From Clostridia bacterium (GTDB lineage Bacteria > Bacillota > Clostridia > Oscillospirales > CAG-272): a stretch of DNA of 38,954 nt. The translations under genes were made by a program, and so were the position numbers. Location: positions 1 to 38,954 of the forward strand of contig JAFTSB010000009.1 of NCBI GenBank assembly GCA_017461945.1. Direction: 5' to 3'. This document shows positions 23,395 to 32,258 of the stretch, piece after piece. Position 1 is the first letter of the stretch, and every line of letters begins with the position of its first letter. The notes beneath the pieces were generated by a model. The model worked only from the letters and a program-made list of their open reading frames with translations. It did no database searches and was not told where the DNA came from.

Positions 23395-24531
23395 ATGGAT
23401 ATTCTCTATACCGATAAGGATGTTGTCGTGGCGATCAAGCCCCGTGGCGTTCTTTCCGAGGGTGCCCCCGGCGGTGATACGATGCCGGCATTGCTAAAGC
23501 CGTTTGTCGGTGATGTGCTGACGGTGCATCGTTTGGATCGTGCCGTCGGTGGCGTCATGGTTTATGCCCGGCACAAAAAAGCCGCCGCCAAGCTGACCGC
23601 GGCCATGCAGCAGGGAATGCTGCAAAAGGAATATACCGCCATTGTGGCAGGAGCTCCTGACCAGCCGCAGGGTGAGCTGCGCGATCTGCTTTTTCACGAC
23701 GCCAGGCAGAACAAAACCTTTGTGGTCGCCGGTGATCGCAAGGGGGCAAAGGAAGCGATTTTGCGCTACCGTGTTGCAGAAAATGCGACAAAAGACGGCG
23801 TTTTATACACCAAATTGCAAATAAAATTGCTGACCGGTCGCTCCCATCAGATAAGAGTACAGCTGGCCTCCCGTCAGTTGCCATTGGTGGGTGATGGCAA
23901 ATACGGCAGCCGTATCAAAGCGCCCTTTTTGGCGCTGGCTGCCACCAAGCTTTCTTTTCCCCATCCCACCACGGATAAGGCCTTGACCTTTCACGCCCCC
24001 ACTCCTGCAGATTTCCCGTGGAATGTGTTTGTCGACAGTCATTATGAGATCGAGCGAAAGTTTTTGATCGCTTATCCCGACCTGGCGATCTTGGCTACTA
24101 CACCGGGCTGCCGCATCAAGGAGATCGTGCAGACCTATCTCACCGCGCCGGAGGGGGAAACCCGCCGCGTGCGCCTTGTGCGCGAGGGCGAAAGCATTCG
24201 CTATATTCGTACCGTCAAGCGTCGTGTCAATGCTTTGCGCGCTGTAGAGGAGGAGACCGATCTGACCCTTGCCGACTACCAACTTGCCCTGCAGCAAGCG
24301 GACCTAACCCGTCGCCCCATTGCCAAAACGCGCTACTGCATCCCTTGCGGTGCCCACATGGCTGAGATCGACATTTACGATTTCTGGCAGGATCGCGCCA
24401 CTCTGGAGATGGAGCTTACCCACGAGCAGGAGACGTTTGCGCTACCCGAGGGCATTCGGGTCATCCGCGAGGTGACGGATGACAAGCGCTATAAAAACGT
24501 CAATCTGGCCAAAGAGCTGCCGCAGGATTGA
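23395..24531 (+). CDS. Fusion of RluA-type pseudouridine synthase and CYTH domain
   Basis: This 378-residue two-domain protein has, at residues 1-212, an RluA-family pseudouridine synthase: catalytic HRLDRAVGGVMVYAR with the Asp at 48, then LLTGRSHQIRVQLA (145-158) and GDGKYG. Residues 213-378 are a CYTH/triphosphate tunnel domain: the signature EIERK (218-222), QTYL, RRVRLVREGES, YIRTVKRR, EEETDL, KTRY and MAEIDIYDFWQDRATLEMEL. The first domain isomerises uridine in RNA; CYTH domains bind triphosphates, polyphosphate or RNA 5' triphosphates with a metal. The reading frame is continuous with no stop or shift at the joint. AAAGGAG lies 9 bases before ATG 23395. The fusion is unusual; both domain calls are good. 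Confidence 0.88.
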   Translation: MDILYTDKDVVVAIKPRGVLSEGAPGGDTMPALLKPFVGDVLTVHRLDRAVGGVMVYARHKKAAAKLTAAMQQGMLQKEYTAIVAGAPDQPQGELRDLLFHDARQNKTFVVAGDRKGAKEAILRYRVAENATKDGVLYTKLQIKLLTGRSHQIRVQLASRQLPLVGDGKYGSRIKAPFLALAATKLSFPHPTTDKALTFHAPTPADFPWNVFVDSHYEIERKFLIAYPDLAILATTPGCRIKEIVQTYLTAPEGETRRVRLVREGESIRYIRTVKRRVNALRAVEEETDLTLADYQLALQQADLTRRPIAKTRYCIPCGAHMAEIDIYDFWQDRATLEMELTHEQETFALPEGIRVIREVTDDKRYKNVNLAKELPQD

Positions 24532-24549
24532 AGGACAGAAGGAGGACGC

Positions 24550-24864
24550 ATGGTTTACACCGATAATTATTTAAGCCTTGGCGCGTTTCAAAAAATCAAG
24601 GAGGGCACGATGGATGTTTATCTTGGCAGCCATCGTTATCGGGAGGCCAAGGTGGGCGACGAACTGCTTTTTTGCGAGGGTGATGAAACACTCCGTGCTG
24701 TGATTACAGCCGTGAACCATTGTGACGATTACTGGGGGATTCCGTATCATAAGATTCGTATGGGATACGGCAGATGCGAGATCTTCAACCCCGATTTTTA
24801 TGATAATTTCACCACCAAAGAGATGGGCGGACTCTACCTGTTGGAGTTTTCTTTGGTCGAATAA
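24550..24864 (+). CDS. ASCH-like small protein
   Basis: This 104-residue protein has an ASCH/PUA-like pattern: an N-terminal strand, FQKIKEGTMDVYLGSHRYREAKVGDELLFCEG, then an LRAVITAV strand and a C-terminal GGLYLLEFSLVE. ASCH domains bind RNA or act as small RNA hydrolases or coactivators. GAAGGAGG lies 7 bases before ATG 24550, and 18 bases separate it from the pseudouridine synthase-CYTH gene, so they are probably cotranscribed and may share an RNA-related role. The family call is tentative. Confidence 0.6.
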   Translation: MVYTDNYLSLGAFQKIKEGTMDVYLGSHRYREAKVGDELLFCEGDETLRAVITAVNHCDDYWGIPYHKIRMGYGRCEIFNPDFYDNFTTKEMGGLYLLEFSLVE

Positions 24865-24877
24865 AGGTATTTGACAG

Positions 24878-24914
24878 CGAAAAACCGCGGAAGCATTGCT
24901 TCTGCGGTTTTTCG
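24878..24914 (+). terminator. Terminator after the ASCH-like gene
   Basis: A 17-bp stem with one G-T pair (24878-24894 with 24898-24914), a 3-base loop and TTTTTT immediately after. Confidence 0.9.
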
Positions 24915-24978
24915 TTTTTTATCGCCAATGGGCACGAAAATGCTCGGAAGCACCACTTCCGACAAGAAACTCGCCTTT

Positions 24979-25044
24979 CCAAAATCGGAAAAATATCCAA
25001 ATTCGGAAAAATTTTTCGCAAAAGGCCTTGACAAAATCGGAAAA
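24979..25044. promoter_or_regulatory. Repeated TCGGAA operators upstream of the S24 repressor
   Basis: Three copies of CAAA(A/T)TCGGAAAA start at 24980, 24998 and 25032. The first extends to an inverted repeat TTTCC/GGAAA around AAAATC. The third overlaps the -35 of the promoter. A further GGAAG.../CTTCC pair is seen at 24940-24962. They are likely autoregulatory sites of the S24 protein. Confidence 0.6.
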
Positions 25045-25056
25045 CGGCGTTAGAAT
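25028..25056 (+). promoter_or_regulatory. Promoter of the S24 repressor gene
   Basis: TTGACA (25028-25033), 17-base spacer, TAGAAT (25051-25056). The -35 is overlapped by the third TCGGAA repeat. Confidence 0.8.
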
Positions 25057-25086
25057 GATACCGAAGATGGAAAACGGAGGTGCACG

Positions 25087-25887
25087 ATGGATTATATCAA
25101 GCGCATCAAACAGATCAAAAGTGAAAAAAAGATGACCAATGACGAGCTGGCTGAGAAAACCGGCATCCCCGGTGGCACGCTGGCCAAGATCCTGGCCGGC
25201 ATCAGCGAATCGCCTAAGCTTTCTAATTTTGTGGCCATTTGCCAGGCGCTGAATTGCTCGTTGGATTATATTATGTACGGCATCGAAGAAAACTCCAATA
25301 ATTACACCCTCGATGATGAGGAGATCGCTATGGTCGAGCGGTTTCGTACGCTGGACTCCCGCGGCAAGGAAACCGTGCTTTCTGTGTTGGAAAAAGAGGA
25401 AGGGTATGTAACTCCTGCCGAGTCTGCCGAGGCCCCCAAGCGCGCACGCATTCTGCGCCCCGAGCCCTTGCGCTCTCGCCTTGCTGCCGCTTATGAAAGC
25501 AGCGATAATGGCTTTGGCCGTCGTACCTTGCCCCTTTACGATCTACCGGTTTCTGCAGGTGTCGGCGTTGCCTTGGATGGTGATAGCACCGATGAGATCA
25601 CGGTCAGCGATAATTCTCGCACCCGTGAAGCGGATTTTGCCTTGCGCATCAGCGGCAATTCCATGGAGCCACGCTATCGCGACGGTGACATCCTGCTGGT
25701 GCAGGAGACCGACACGCTGGAATTTGGCGAACTGGGCATCTTTGTTTTGGATGGCAACGGCTTTTTTAAGGTGTACGGCGGCGATCGTTTGTATTCTCTC
25801 AACCCCGAATACGGCGACATCCTGCTGAAGGATTTTGAGGATGTTCGCGTGGCCGGCAAGGTCATCGGTAAACTGAAAAAGAGATAA
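25087..25887 (+). CDS. XRE-S24 autoproteolytic repressor (LexA/CI-like)
   Basis: This 266-residue protein has an N-terminal XRE helix-turn-helix (residues 1-65, LAEKTGIPGGTLAKILAG) and a C-terminal S24 peptidase domain (about 148-266). The predicted self-cleavage site is Ala157-Gly158 in PVSAGVG, the nucleophile Ser192 in SGNSMEPRYRDGD, and the general base Lys228 in GFFKVYGG. Like LexA and phage CI it should bind DNA as a dimer and cleave itself on a stress signal, so it would release its targets after DNA damage or another cue. CGGAGG precedes ATG 25087. Repeated sites in its own promoter indicate autoregulation. The linker (102-147) is longer and more basic than in LexA. It is cotranscribed with an esterase gene. 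Confidence 0.9.
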   Translation: MDYIKRIKQIKSEKKMTNDELAEKTGIPGGTLAKILAGISESPKLSNFVAICQALNCSLDYIMYGIEENSNNYTLDDEEIAMVERFRTLDSRGKETVLSVLEKEEGYVTPAESAEAPKRARILRPEPLRSRLAAAYESSDNGFGRRTLPLYDLPVSAGVGVALDGDSTDEITVSDNSRTREADFALRISGNSMEPRYRDGDILLVQETDTLEFGELGIFVLDGNGFFKVYGGDRLYSLNPEYGDILLKDFEDVRVAGKVIGKLKKR

Positions 25888-25900
25888 GAGGACGATACAT

Positions 25901-26965
25901 ATGAATCAAATCGAAACGCTGCTGACAGAGCGGCATCTGCCCGAGCTGCTTCGCTTGGTGGATGGCCGCCCGGTTACCCGTGAGAATTGGGAGGAGCGCC
26001 GTGCCGAGCTGGTGGATATTCTGTGTCGCGAGGTTTATGGCTATGCGCCCTCCGCACCCCATCATGTGACGGTCACCGAGCAGAAATGCAAAAAGAAGGA
26101 CTATGCAGGCAAGGGAACCACCAGAGAGCTGATATTGTCTTTTCCCACCGACAAAGGGGAATTTTCCTTTCCCGTGGTGGAGGTGATCCCCACCGATGGC
26201 ACCAAGGTGCCCATGTTTGTTATGGTCAATTTTCGCCCTGATGTGCCCGATCGCTATCTCCCCGTTGAAGAGATTCTGGATGCCGGCTGCGGCGTGATCC
26301 GCATTTACTATAACGATATCGCCTTTGACGGTGAGGATGGCTTTGCCGGCGGTCTTGCCGCTATGTATGACCGTGAAAAATACACGTGGGGCAAGATCCG
26401 TATGTGGGCCTTTGCCGCCAGTCGTGTTATGGATTATTTGCAAACCACCGATTATGCCGACAAGGAGCGCATTGCCGTGGTGGGGCACTCCCGTCTTGGC
26501 AAAACGGCTCTTTTGACTGCTGCTACCGATTCGCGCTTTGCCATGGCCTGCGCCAACTGCAGCGGTTGTACCGGCGATGCGATTTCGCGCAATAAAGCGG
26601 GGGAGAGTGTCAAGGCCATCAATCAAAAATTTCCCTATTGGTTCTGTGATACCTACAAGCAGTATGGAGACAGAGAAGAGGAGATGCCCTTTGACCAACA
26701 CTTTCTTGTGGCCGCCATCGCACCCCGTCGGGTCGCCTTGGGCTCTGCCGTTGAGGATATCTGGGCCGATCCCGATTCCCAGTATCTGTCGGCCTGTGCC
26801 GCCTCTCCTGCGTGGGAGCTGTTTGGCCAAAAGGGCTTTGTCCATCCTGACCGATTGCCAAAAGTCGGCGACCGCTTGGATGCGGGCGACCTTGCCTTTC
26901 ATTTGCGCGAGGGAACGCATTTCTTTTCCCGCGCCGATTGGCACCGCTATCTGTGTCTGATTTAA
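25901..26965 (+). CDS. CE15-like alpha/beta-hydrolase, possible glucuronoyl or acetyl esterase
   Basis: This 354-residue serine esterase has a nucleophile motif VVGHSRLGKTALL (Ser197) matching the CE15 pattern G-x-S-R-x-G-K, with the acid side near DQHFLVAAIAPRRV and a catalytic His candidate near residue 340 (THFFSRADWH). The N-terminus has WEERRAELVDILCREVYGY, as in CE15 and related carbohydrate esterases. It has no signal peptide, so it is cytoplasmic and perhaps acts on imported xylan or glucuronoxylan pieces. It starts 13 bases after the S24 repressor gene and has no promoter of its own, so that repressor should control it. The substrate is inferred. Confidence 0.75.
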   Translation: MNQIETLLTERHLPELLRLVDGRPVTRENWEERRAELVDILCREVYGYAPSAPHHVTVTEQKCKKKDYAGKGTTRELILSFPTDKGEFSFPVVEVIPTDGTKVPMFVMVNFRPDVPDRYLPVEEILDAGCGVIRIYYNDIAFDGEDGFAGGLAAMYDREKYTWGKIRMWAFAASRVMDYLQTTDYADKERIAVVGHSRLGKTALLTAATDSRFAMACANCSGCTGDAISRNKAGESVKAINQKFPYWFCDTYKQYGDREEEMPFDQHFLVAAIAPRRVALGSAVEDIWADPDSQYLSACAASPAWELFGQKGFVHPDRLPKVGDRLDAGDLAFHLREGTHFFSRADWHRYLCLI

Positions 26966-26966
26966 T

Positions 26967-27007
26967 AAAAAAGCTCCGTTGCGGCATTGCCGCAACGGAG
27001 CTTTTTT
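26967..27007. terminator. Bidirectional terminator between esterase and clpC
   Basis: A 20-bp perfect stem (26967-26986 with 26988-27007), six A then six T. It touches the clpC stop codon. Confidence 0.92.
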
Positions 27008-29466
27008 TATTCGGCTTTTTCAAAAATTACGACACCGTTGTCGACTTTTGCGGTCACACGGTCTCCCTTTTTGAATCTACCCTCCAGCATGGCACCAGAG
27101 AAGGTGTCCTCCACCAGACGCACAATGGCGCGGCGCAAGGGGCGCGCACCATATACGGGGTCAAAGCCCTCCTTGGCCATCAAGGCGGCAACCGAATCGT
27201 CAAAGGCAATGGCGATGCCGATTCCTTCTATGCGGCGCTTGACCTCGGCCAATAGCAATGTGGCAATGGCCTGGATATCCTCCTCGCCCAAACGGTTGAA
27301 GATGATGATGTCGTCAATGCGGTTCAAAAACTCGGGGCGGAAGGTGGCCTTCAAAGCCTCCATCACCTTAGCGTCAGTCTGCGCTTTGCCGCCGGGAGCG
27401 GTATCGCTTTCACCAAAGCCGAGCGTTGCACGGGCAGGGGAGGTCATAGCCGAAGCCCCCACGTTGGAGGTCATGATCAGAATGGTGTTTTTGAAATCCA
27501 CCTTTCTGCCCTGCGAGTCGGTTAAAATACCGTCCTCCAGCACCTGCAACAGAATATTGAACACATCGGGATGTGCCTTTTCGATTTCGTCAAACAGTAC
27601 CACGGAGTAGGGCTTGCGGCGGATCTTTTCGGTCAACTGACCGCCCTCCTCAAAGCCCACGTAACCGGGGGGCGAGCCAATGAGCTTGGAAACGCTGTGC
27701 TTTTCCATATACTCGGACATATCCATGCGGATCATAGCGTTTTCATCGCCAAACAGCAGCTCCGCCAAAGCCTTGCAAAGCTCGGTCTTGCCCACGCCCG
27801 TGGGGCCCAGAAAGATAAAGGAACCAATGGGGCGCTTGGGGTCCTTTAAGCCCATCCGCCCGCGGCGGATGGCACGGGAAACGGCGCTAACGGCCTCATC
27901 CTGTCCAATGACACGTCCCTTCAAATGCTCCTCCAAGTGCAAAAGGCGCTCGCCTTCCTCCTCCAATAGACGACTGACGGGAATGCCGGTCCATTGCGTA
28001 ACAACATCAGCGATGTGGCACTCCTCCACAGAAAGGCTCTTATCCTGAACCGTGGCCTCCCAATCCTTTTTGGCCTTTTCATAGCTTTCGCGTAGCGTCT
28101 TTTCCTCGTCGCGCAAGGCGGCGGCACGCTCGAAATCCTGCGCCGAAACGGCTTCCTCCTTTTCGTGGGAAAGGGAAGCAAGTCTTTCCTCGGTCTCCTT
28201 AAGATCGGGGGGCGAGGTGTGCGCGGAAATGCGCAGACGGGAAGCGGCTTCGTCAATAAGATCAATGGCCTTGTCGGGCAAAAAGCGGTCGGCAATATAG
28301 CGCTTGGAAAGATTGACCGCGGCTTCAATAGCCGCATCGGAGATCTTTAACTTGTGATGTGCCTCGTATTTGTCGCGCAGACCCTTCAGAATCAGTACCG
28401 ATTCTTCTGCAGAGGGCTCGCCCACCGTCACCGATTGAAACCTGCGCTCCAGCGCCGCGTCCTTTTCGATGTGCTTGCGGTATTCCTGAATGGTGGTGGC
28501 ACCGATCACCTGCATTTCGCCACGGGCAAGGGCAGGCTTGATGATGTTGGCGGCATCCACGGCACCCTCGGCGGCACCTGCCCCCACAATGGTGTGGATC
28601 TCGTCAATAAAGAGAATGATAGACGGGTTTTTGGCAACCTCCTCCATCACATTTTTCAGTCGCTCCTCAAATTCACCGCGGTATTTGGCACCGGCCACCA
28701 TGGCGGCAATATCCAACGTGATCACGGCCTTGTCCTTCAGCGTTTCGGGCACGGCACCGTCAGCGATCTTCTGCGCTAAGCCTTCTACCACGGCAGTTTT
28801 ACCAACGCCGGGCTCGCCGATCAGACAGGGATTGTTTTTTTGCCGACGAGAAAGGATCTGTATCACACGCTCGGTTTCAGCATCGCGGCCAATGATGGGG
28901 TCGATCTTGCCGGCCTTTGCCAAGGCGGTAAGGTCGCGTCCAAAGCTTGCCAGGGTGGGCGCCTTGGCAAGAGCGGCACTGTTGCTCCCCCGGGTACCAG
29001 CCTTTTGCTGGGTCTCACCCCCTTGGGTGGCACCGCTGCCCAGCAATCCTTCTGCCTCGCGGCGGAGCTCATTGGCGGAAATACCCAGATGCTCCAGGAT
29101 CTGCACACCTACAGAGTCTTTTTCGTTCAACAGGGAAAGCAGCAGATGCTCGGTGCCGATATAGCTTTGTCCGTGTCGCGCCGATTCCATAGCCGACCCT
29201 TCAATCATGCGCTTGGTACGGGGGGTCATATCAGCAGGGGAGACCGTGCTGGGAGAGCCCAGCCCAGATAGGGTGGCGATCTCCTCCTTCAACTGCTGCA
29301 CGGTCAGCCCTTTGGCCGTGAGAAGCTTGGAGGCAATGCTGTCAGCCTCGGCCAGTAGAGCCAGCAAAATATGCTCCGAACCGATATAGGTATGTCCCAT
29401 TTCTGCGGCAAAGCGCAGAGAGTTATTTAACGTATTTTGTGCTTTTTGCGTAAAACGGTTACTCAT
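27007..29466 (-). CDS. clpC: ATP-dependent Clp protease ATP-binding subunit ClpC
   Basis: This 819-residue Hsp100 unfoldase feeds substrates to ClpP. In order: two N-terminal Clp repeats (residues about 1-145), the first AAA+ domain with Walker A GEPGVGKT (about 213-220) and Walker [10 protein letters not shown], the UVR-like coiled middle region ([26 protein letters not shown]), the second AAA+ domain with [10 protein letters not shown], and the C-terminal D2 lid. Substrate-loop residues are present, and the length matches ClpC. ATG 29466 overlaps the end of mcsB by 8 bases, so the two are translationally coupled. It is the last gene of the CtsR-controlled operon, needed for heat shock, arginine-phosphate-tagged protein turnover and, in spore formers, development. 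Confidence 0.97.
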   Translation of the reverse strand: MSNRFTQKAQNTLNNSLRFAAEMGHTYIGSEHILLALLAEADSIASKLLTAKGLTVQQLKEEIATLSGLGSPSTVSPADMTPRTKRMIEGSAMESARHGQSYIGTEHLLLSLLNEKDSVGVQILEHLGISANELRREAEGLLGSGATQGGETQQKAGTRGSNSAALAKAPTLASFGRDLTALAKAGKIDPIIGRDAETERVIQILSRRQKNNPCLIGEPGVGKTAVVEGLAQKIADGAVPETLKDKAVITLDIAAMVAGAKYRGEFEERLKNVMEEVAKNPSIILFIDEIHTIVGAGAAEGAVDAANIIKPALARGEMQVIGATTIQEYRKHIEKDAALERRFQSVTVGEPSAEESVLILKGLRDKYEAHHKLKISDAAIEAAVNLSKRYIADRFLPDKAIDLIDEAASRLRISAHTSPPDLKETEERLASLSHEKEEAVSAQDFERAAALRDEEKTLRESYEKAKKDWEATVQDKSLSVEECHIADVVTQWTGIPVSRLLEEEGERLLHLEEHLKGRVIGQDEAVSAVSRAIRRGRMGLKDPKRPIGSFIFLGPTGVGKTELCKALAELLFGDENAMIRMDMSEYMEKHSVSKLIGSPPGYVGFEEGGQLTEKIRRKPYSVVLFDEIEKAHPDVFNILLQVLEDGILTDSQGRKVDFKNTILIMTSNVGASAMTSPARATLGFGESDTAPGGKAQTDAKVMEALKATFRPEFLNRIDDIIIFNRLGEEDIQAIATLLLAEVKRRIEGIGIAIAFDDSVAALMAKEGFDPVYGARPLRRAIVRLVEDTFSGAMLEGRFKKGDRVTAKVDNGVVIFEKAE

Positions 29467-30484
29467 TTTTCAAACATGAACCTCCTAAAGCTTTTTTGAC
29501 AAAGGCGGCGCGCTCCAAGTCGCGTTCCGCACCATTCTTGGGGGCGGTGCCGGCATTTTCGGTCAGCGTTGCGGGCAACACGTTGATCAAAAGGGTATTC
29601 AGAGTCTCGTCTGTGATCGAATCAATTTCTCCCAAGGCAATCCCCAATTTGAGATCGGTGTAAAGCGAGAAAAATTCCTCAGAGGAGAGCATGGTGGCAT
29701 ATCGTAATGTGCCCTCCGCGCGGTGGATGCGGTCTGCGCGCCGCAGGGCGGCCTCGCCGGTCACCGAGCTGCGCAGAGTACGCTCCTTTTCCATAATACT
29801 TTGCACGGTCTCCTCCAGTTTATGCAAGATATCCTCCTCCGAGCTGCCAAGGGTTACCTGGTTTGAGATCTGATACAGGCATCCGCTGGGCTCCGACCCC
29901 TCGCCGTAAAGGCCACGCATCGTCAGCCCGATCTTGGAGATCTGATGGGAAAGGGAGGGGATCATCCGCGCTTGCTTGAGTGCGGGCAAAAATAGCATGA
30001 CAGAGGCGCGCATACCCGTGCCGAGATTGGTGGGGCAATGGGTCAGATAGCCAAGGGTCTCGTCATAGGCAATGTCCAATGCCTCGTCCAAGCGGTCGTC
30101 GCACTCGCAAGCAAACTGAAAGGCATCGCGCAGGGCAAGGCCGGGCAAAATACATTGCAAACGGATATGATCCTCCTCCAATGCCATGACAGATAGACTC
30201 TTATTATCGTTGCGGAACAGCGCGTGAGGGCCATTTTTTGCCGCAAAATCGCGGCTGATCAGATGCTGCTCTACCAGCGATGCAGCTTTTGTGGCAGAAA
30301 GCACCGTCATATCGGTTTTGACGTACTCCCCGCCCAACGCCTTTTCTATTTTTTCAACAATGGCGTTGGCGTCCTCTGTGGATAGACCGCGCTCAAAGCG
30401 ATAACCGGTCAGATTTCTGGCAAAACGGATGCGAGAGGAGAATACCACATCCGAGTCGTTTCCTTTTACTTGATACCAGGCCAT
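29459..30484 (-). CDS. mcsB: Protein arginine kinase McsB
   Basis: This 341-residue phosphagen-kinase-fold enzyme phosphorylates arginines on CtsR and damaged proteins, marking them for ClpC-ClpP. Visible: VVFSSRIRFARNLTGYRF at the ATP/Arg site, CPTNLGTGMRASVMLFLPAL around the reactive Cys, and LTMRGLYGEGSEPSGCLYQISNQVTLG. It starts at ATG 30484 with AAAGGAG 7 bases before; a longer frame lacks support. It follows mcsA with a 4-base gap and overlaps clpC. Its length and core motifs are normal, and it is probably active with McsA. Confidence 0.96.
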   Translation of the reverse strand: MAWYQVKGNDSDVVFSSRIRFARNLTGYRFERGLSTEDANAIVEKIEKALGGEYVKTDMTVLSATKAASLVEQHLISRDFAAKNGPHALFRNDNKSLSVMALEEDHIRLQCILPGLALRDAFQFACECDDRLDEALDIAYDETLGYLTHCPTNLGTGMRASVMLFLPALKQARMIPSLSHQISKIGLTMRGLYGEGSEPSGCLYQISNQVTLGSSEEDILHKLEETVQSIMEKERTLRSSVTGEAALRRADRIHRAEGTLRYATMLSSEEFFSLYTDLKLGIALGEIDSITDETLNTLLINVLPATLTENAGTAPKNGAERDLERAAFVKKALGGSCLKNE

Positions 30485-30488
30485 ATTC

Positions 30489-31010
30489 TCACTCCTTTTC
30501 CAGGGTGCGGATCTCGTCACGGAGCTTGGCCGCATCCTCAAATTTTTCTTCGCTGATCGCCTTTGCAAGCTCTGTTTTCAGGGTTGCCAAACGATCACGC
30601 TTTTCCTTTTGGGCGCGTCTGCCGGCCGGAGCGCGACCAACGTGGGTCACGTTTCCGTGCAGCGAGCGGACGGTGGGCTGCAGCTCCTCACCAAAGGTGG
30701 TGTAGCAGGTGGGGCAAAAAGCTTTGCCCTTTTGCAACAGCTCTGCCCACGAAGCGCCGCAGCCGGGGCATGCTTTTTGGGTGGAGGCAGAGGGGTGCTT
30801 GGGGGAAAAACCAAATAGTCCATCCAAAAAATTTTCCTGCATCTTGGCAAAAGAGGGGATCGACAGCGCTTCTATACCATCCCCAAACAGCTTTCCGGCC
30901 TGCAGCTTGGCTGCACAATCGGCACAAAGTCGCAAAGAGCGTTTGTTGCCGTTGATATTTTCTTCGTATAAAAACGTCGCATCATTGACGTTGCAGTGTT
31001 CGCATTTCAT
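30489..31010 (-). CDS. mcsA: McsA, activator of McsB
   Basis: This 173-residue zinc-binding partner of the arginine kinase has four Cys pairs: CEHCNVNDATF at the start, LCADCAAKL, CPGCGASW and FCPTCYTTFGEEL. The C-terminal UVR domain (about 130-173, SEEKFEDAAKLRDEIRTLEKE) binds ClpC. It begins at ATG 31010, with a good ribosome binding site (AAAGGAGG, 8 bases before). It is the second gene of the ctsR operon. Confidence 0.96.
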   Translation of the reverse strand: MKCEHCNVNDATFLYEENINGNKRSLRLCADCAAKLQAGKLFGDGIEALSIPSFAKMQENFLDGLFGFSPKHPSASTQKACPGCGASWAELLQKGKAFCPTCYTTFGEELQPTVRSLHGNVTHVGRAPAGRRAQKEKRDRLATLKTELAKAISEEKFEDAAKLRDEIRTLEKE

Positions 31011-31061
31011 TACGCTACCTCCTTTGAAATTGACAATAAATTCTATAACGATATACTTATT

Positions 31062-31511
31062 TTAATGCATCAGGGAGAGTAAAATGTGTCGGAATATCTG
31101 TGCACGCACCGTGCTTCTGCCCTCGGGGGTCACATTCTGAAGCGCCGCTGTGGAAAGAGCATTGCCGATGATGGCAGCCTCGCGGGGGGTGATGATATTC
31201 TGATCCATCAGATTGCCAAGATAGGCTTTGGCCTCGTTTTCTTCAATGTGATCGCCAACGGCATAGAAAAAGTGCATCAGATATTCGTCCTTATGCATTT
31301 GCTTTCGCACAATACGGATGCACCCACCGCCACCGCGACGGGATTCAATAATATAGCCGCGCTCGGGGGTGAAGCGAGAGGTGATCACATAGCTGATCTG
31401 GCTGGGAACGCATCCCAGTCGCCCTGCCATTTCGTTGCGTTGCAGCTCCAGCGAGCCGCCCGCTTCCTCTAACATTTCCTCAATCATTTTTGCAATTTGG
31501 TCAGCCAGCAT
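31062..31511 (-). CDS. ctsR: Stress-gene repressor CtsR
   Basis: This 149-residue winged-helix repressor of clp and chaperone genes has an N-terminal DNA-binding domain with LGCVPSQISYVITSRFTPERGYIIESRRGGGGCIRI (read in blocks), where the glycine-rich loop is the heat sensor. The C-terminal domain is helical and binds McsB and ClpC. AAAGGAGG lies 7 bases before ATG 31511. It is the first gene of the operon ctsR-mcsA-mcsB-clpC, with three CtsR boxes at the promoter, so it represses itself and the operon until heat or arginine phosphorylation. Confidence 0.97.
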   Translation of the reverse strand: MLADQIAKMIEEMLEEAGGSLELQRNEMAGRLGCVPSQISYVITSRFTPERGYIIESRRGGGGCIRIVRKQMHKDEYLMHFFYAVGDHIEENEAKAYLGNLMDQNIITPREAAIIGNALSTAALQNVTPEGRSTVRAQIFRHILLSLMH

Positions 31512-31524
31512 GGGGAATCCTCCT

Positions 31525-31541
31525 TTTGACCTTCCTTGACT
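31525..31541 (-). promoter_or_regulatory. Third CtsR box, inside the leader
   Basis: Minus strand AGTCAAG GAA GGTCAAA, a 13-of-14 match to the CtsR heptad repeat (A/G GTCAAA N A N A/G GTCAAA). It lies between the -10 and the ctsR ribosome binding site. Confidence 0.7.
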
Positions 31542-31552
31542 TTTGTGCCTTC

Positions 31553-31581
31553 ATTATAAAACGAAAGTCAAACAAAGTCAA
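31553..31581 (-). promoter_or_regulatory. Promoter of the ctsR operon
   Basis: Minus strand TTGACT (31576-31581), 17-base spacer, TATAAT (31553-31558). The -35 lies inside the tandem CtsR boxes. Confidence 0.88.
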
Positions 31582-31598
31582 AGTCAAACAAAGTCAAA
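31566..31598 (+). promoter_or_regulatory. Tandem CtsR boxes
   Basis: Two boxes of AGTCAAA CAA AGTCAAA (31566-31582 and 31582-31598, sharing one base) match the CtsR consensus perfectly and cover the -35 of the ctsR promoter, as in other Gram-positive clp operons. Confidence 0.93.
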
Positions 31599-31680
31599 AA
31601 TAAACGATTAAACTCGATTACACCGAATTAGCACGTTATTTTCTCTTGTTTTCTCGTTTTTTCTAACTTTTTAAAAAAAT

Positions 31681-31712
31681 AAAAAACGCCCCAGAATATG
31701 CTCTTGGGGCGA
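31681..31712 (-). terminator. Terminator of the peptidoglycan-binding operon
   Basis: CGCCCC (31687-31692) pairs with GGGGCG (31706-31711), with inner pairing. On the minus strand it is followed by TTTTTTATTTTTTT. Confidence 0.85.
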
Positions 31713-31719
31713 TTTTTGT

Positions 31720-32256
31720 TTAATGTCTTAAATACGGACTGCTAAAATTTCGATTGTACGCATCGGCAATGGCGTTCCAGGTGGCGCGGTCAACGGCACC
31801 GGTTTGGGGCAACCCGTTCACTCCTTGAAAAATGCGCACCGCACGGGCGGTCTCCTCGTCATACGTGCCGGTTTGAGGAACCGTTCCAATATCATCATAT
31901 ACCGCTGCCAACTCCTGCAGGGCATTTTGAATAATGCTGACCAAAAACTGCGCTTCTCCCACCTCTACGGTATAATTCTCCGGTATGCGAGGGAAATATG
32001 AAATGCTGTTTGGCGCACGCCGCTGGTCGTTGGAACGGGAATAGGTCTCGTACAGTCGTTCCCATGTCACCTGATCGGCTCTGCCGGTTGGTGGGAGATT
32101 TTCCAGCTTTTGAAAGGCACGGAGCGCTGCCTCGGTATCGGTGCCAAAAATGCCATCAATGGGCACCTCGATGATCTCCTCATAAAAATAGGAAAGATGT
32201 CGCAAATAGCGTTGTAGATTACGGATGGCCTCTTGCTGATTTTGATTCGGCGTCAT
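31720..32256 (-). CDS. Two-repeat peptidoglycan-binding protein
   Basis: This 178-residue protein holds two PG_binding_1-type repeats: residues about 5-75 (NLQRYLRHLSYFYEEI, IDGIFGTDTEAALRAFQ, TGRADQVTWERLYETY) and about 100-170 (IQNALQELAAVYDDI, YDEETARAVRIFQ, AVDRATWNAIADAYN). There is no signal peptide, so secretion, if any, is unconventional, for example into the spore compartment. ATG 32256 is preferred: GGGGG lies 7 bases before, while the GTG at 32262 overlaps it. It is the last gene of a leftward operon, overlapping or abutting the stop of the SpoIID-like gene. Confidence 0.8.
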   Translation of the reverse strand: MTPNQNQQEAIRNLQRYLRHLSYFYEEIIEVPIDGIFGTDTEAALRAFQKLENLPPTGRADQVTWERLYETYSRSNDQRRAPNSISYFPRIPENYTVEVGEAQFLVSIIQNALQELAAVYDDIGTVPQTGTYDEETARAVRIFQGVNGLPQTGAVDRATWNAIADAYNRNFSSPYLRH

Positions 32257-32258
32257 AT

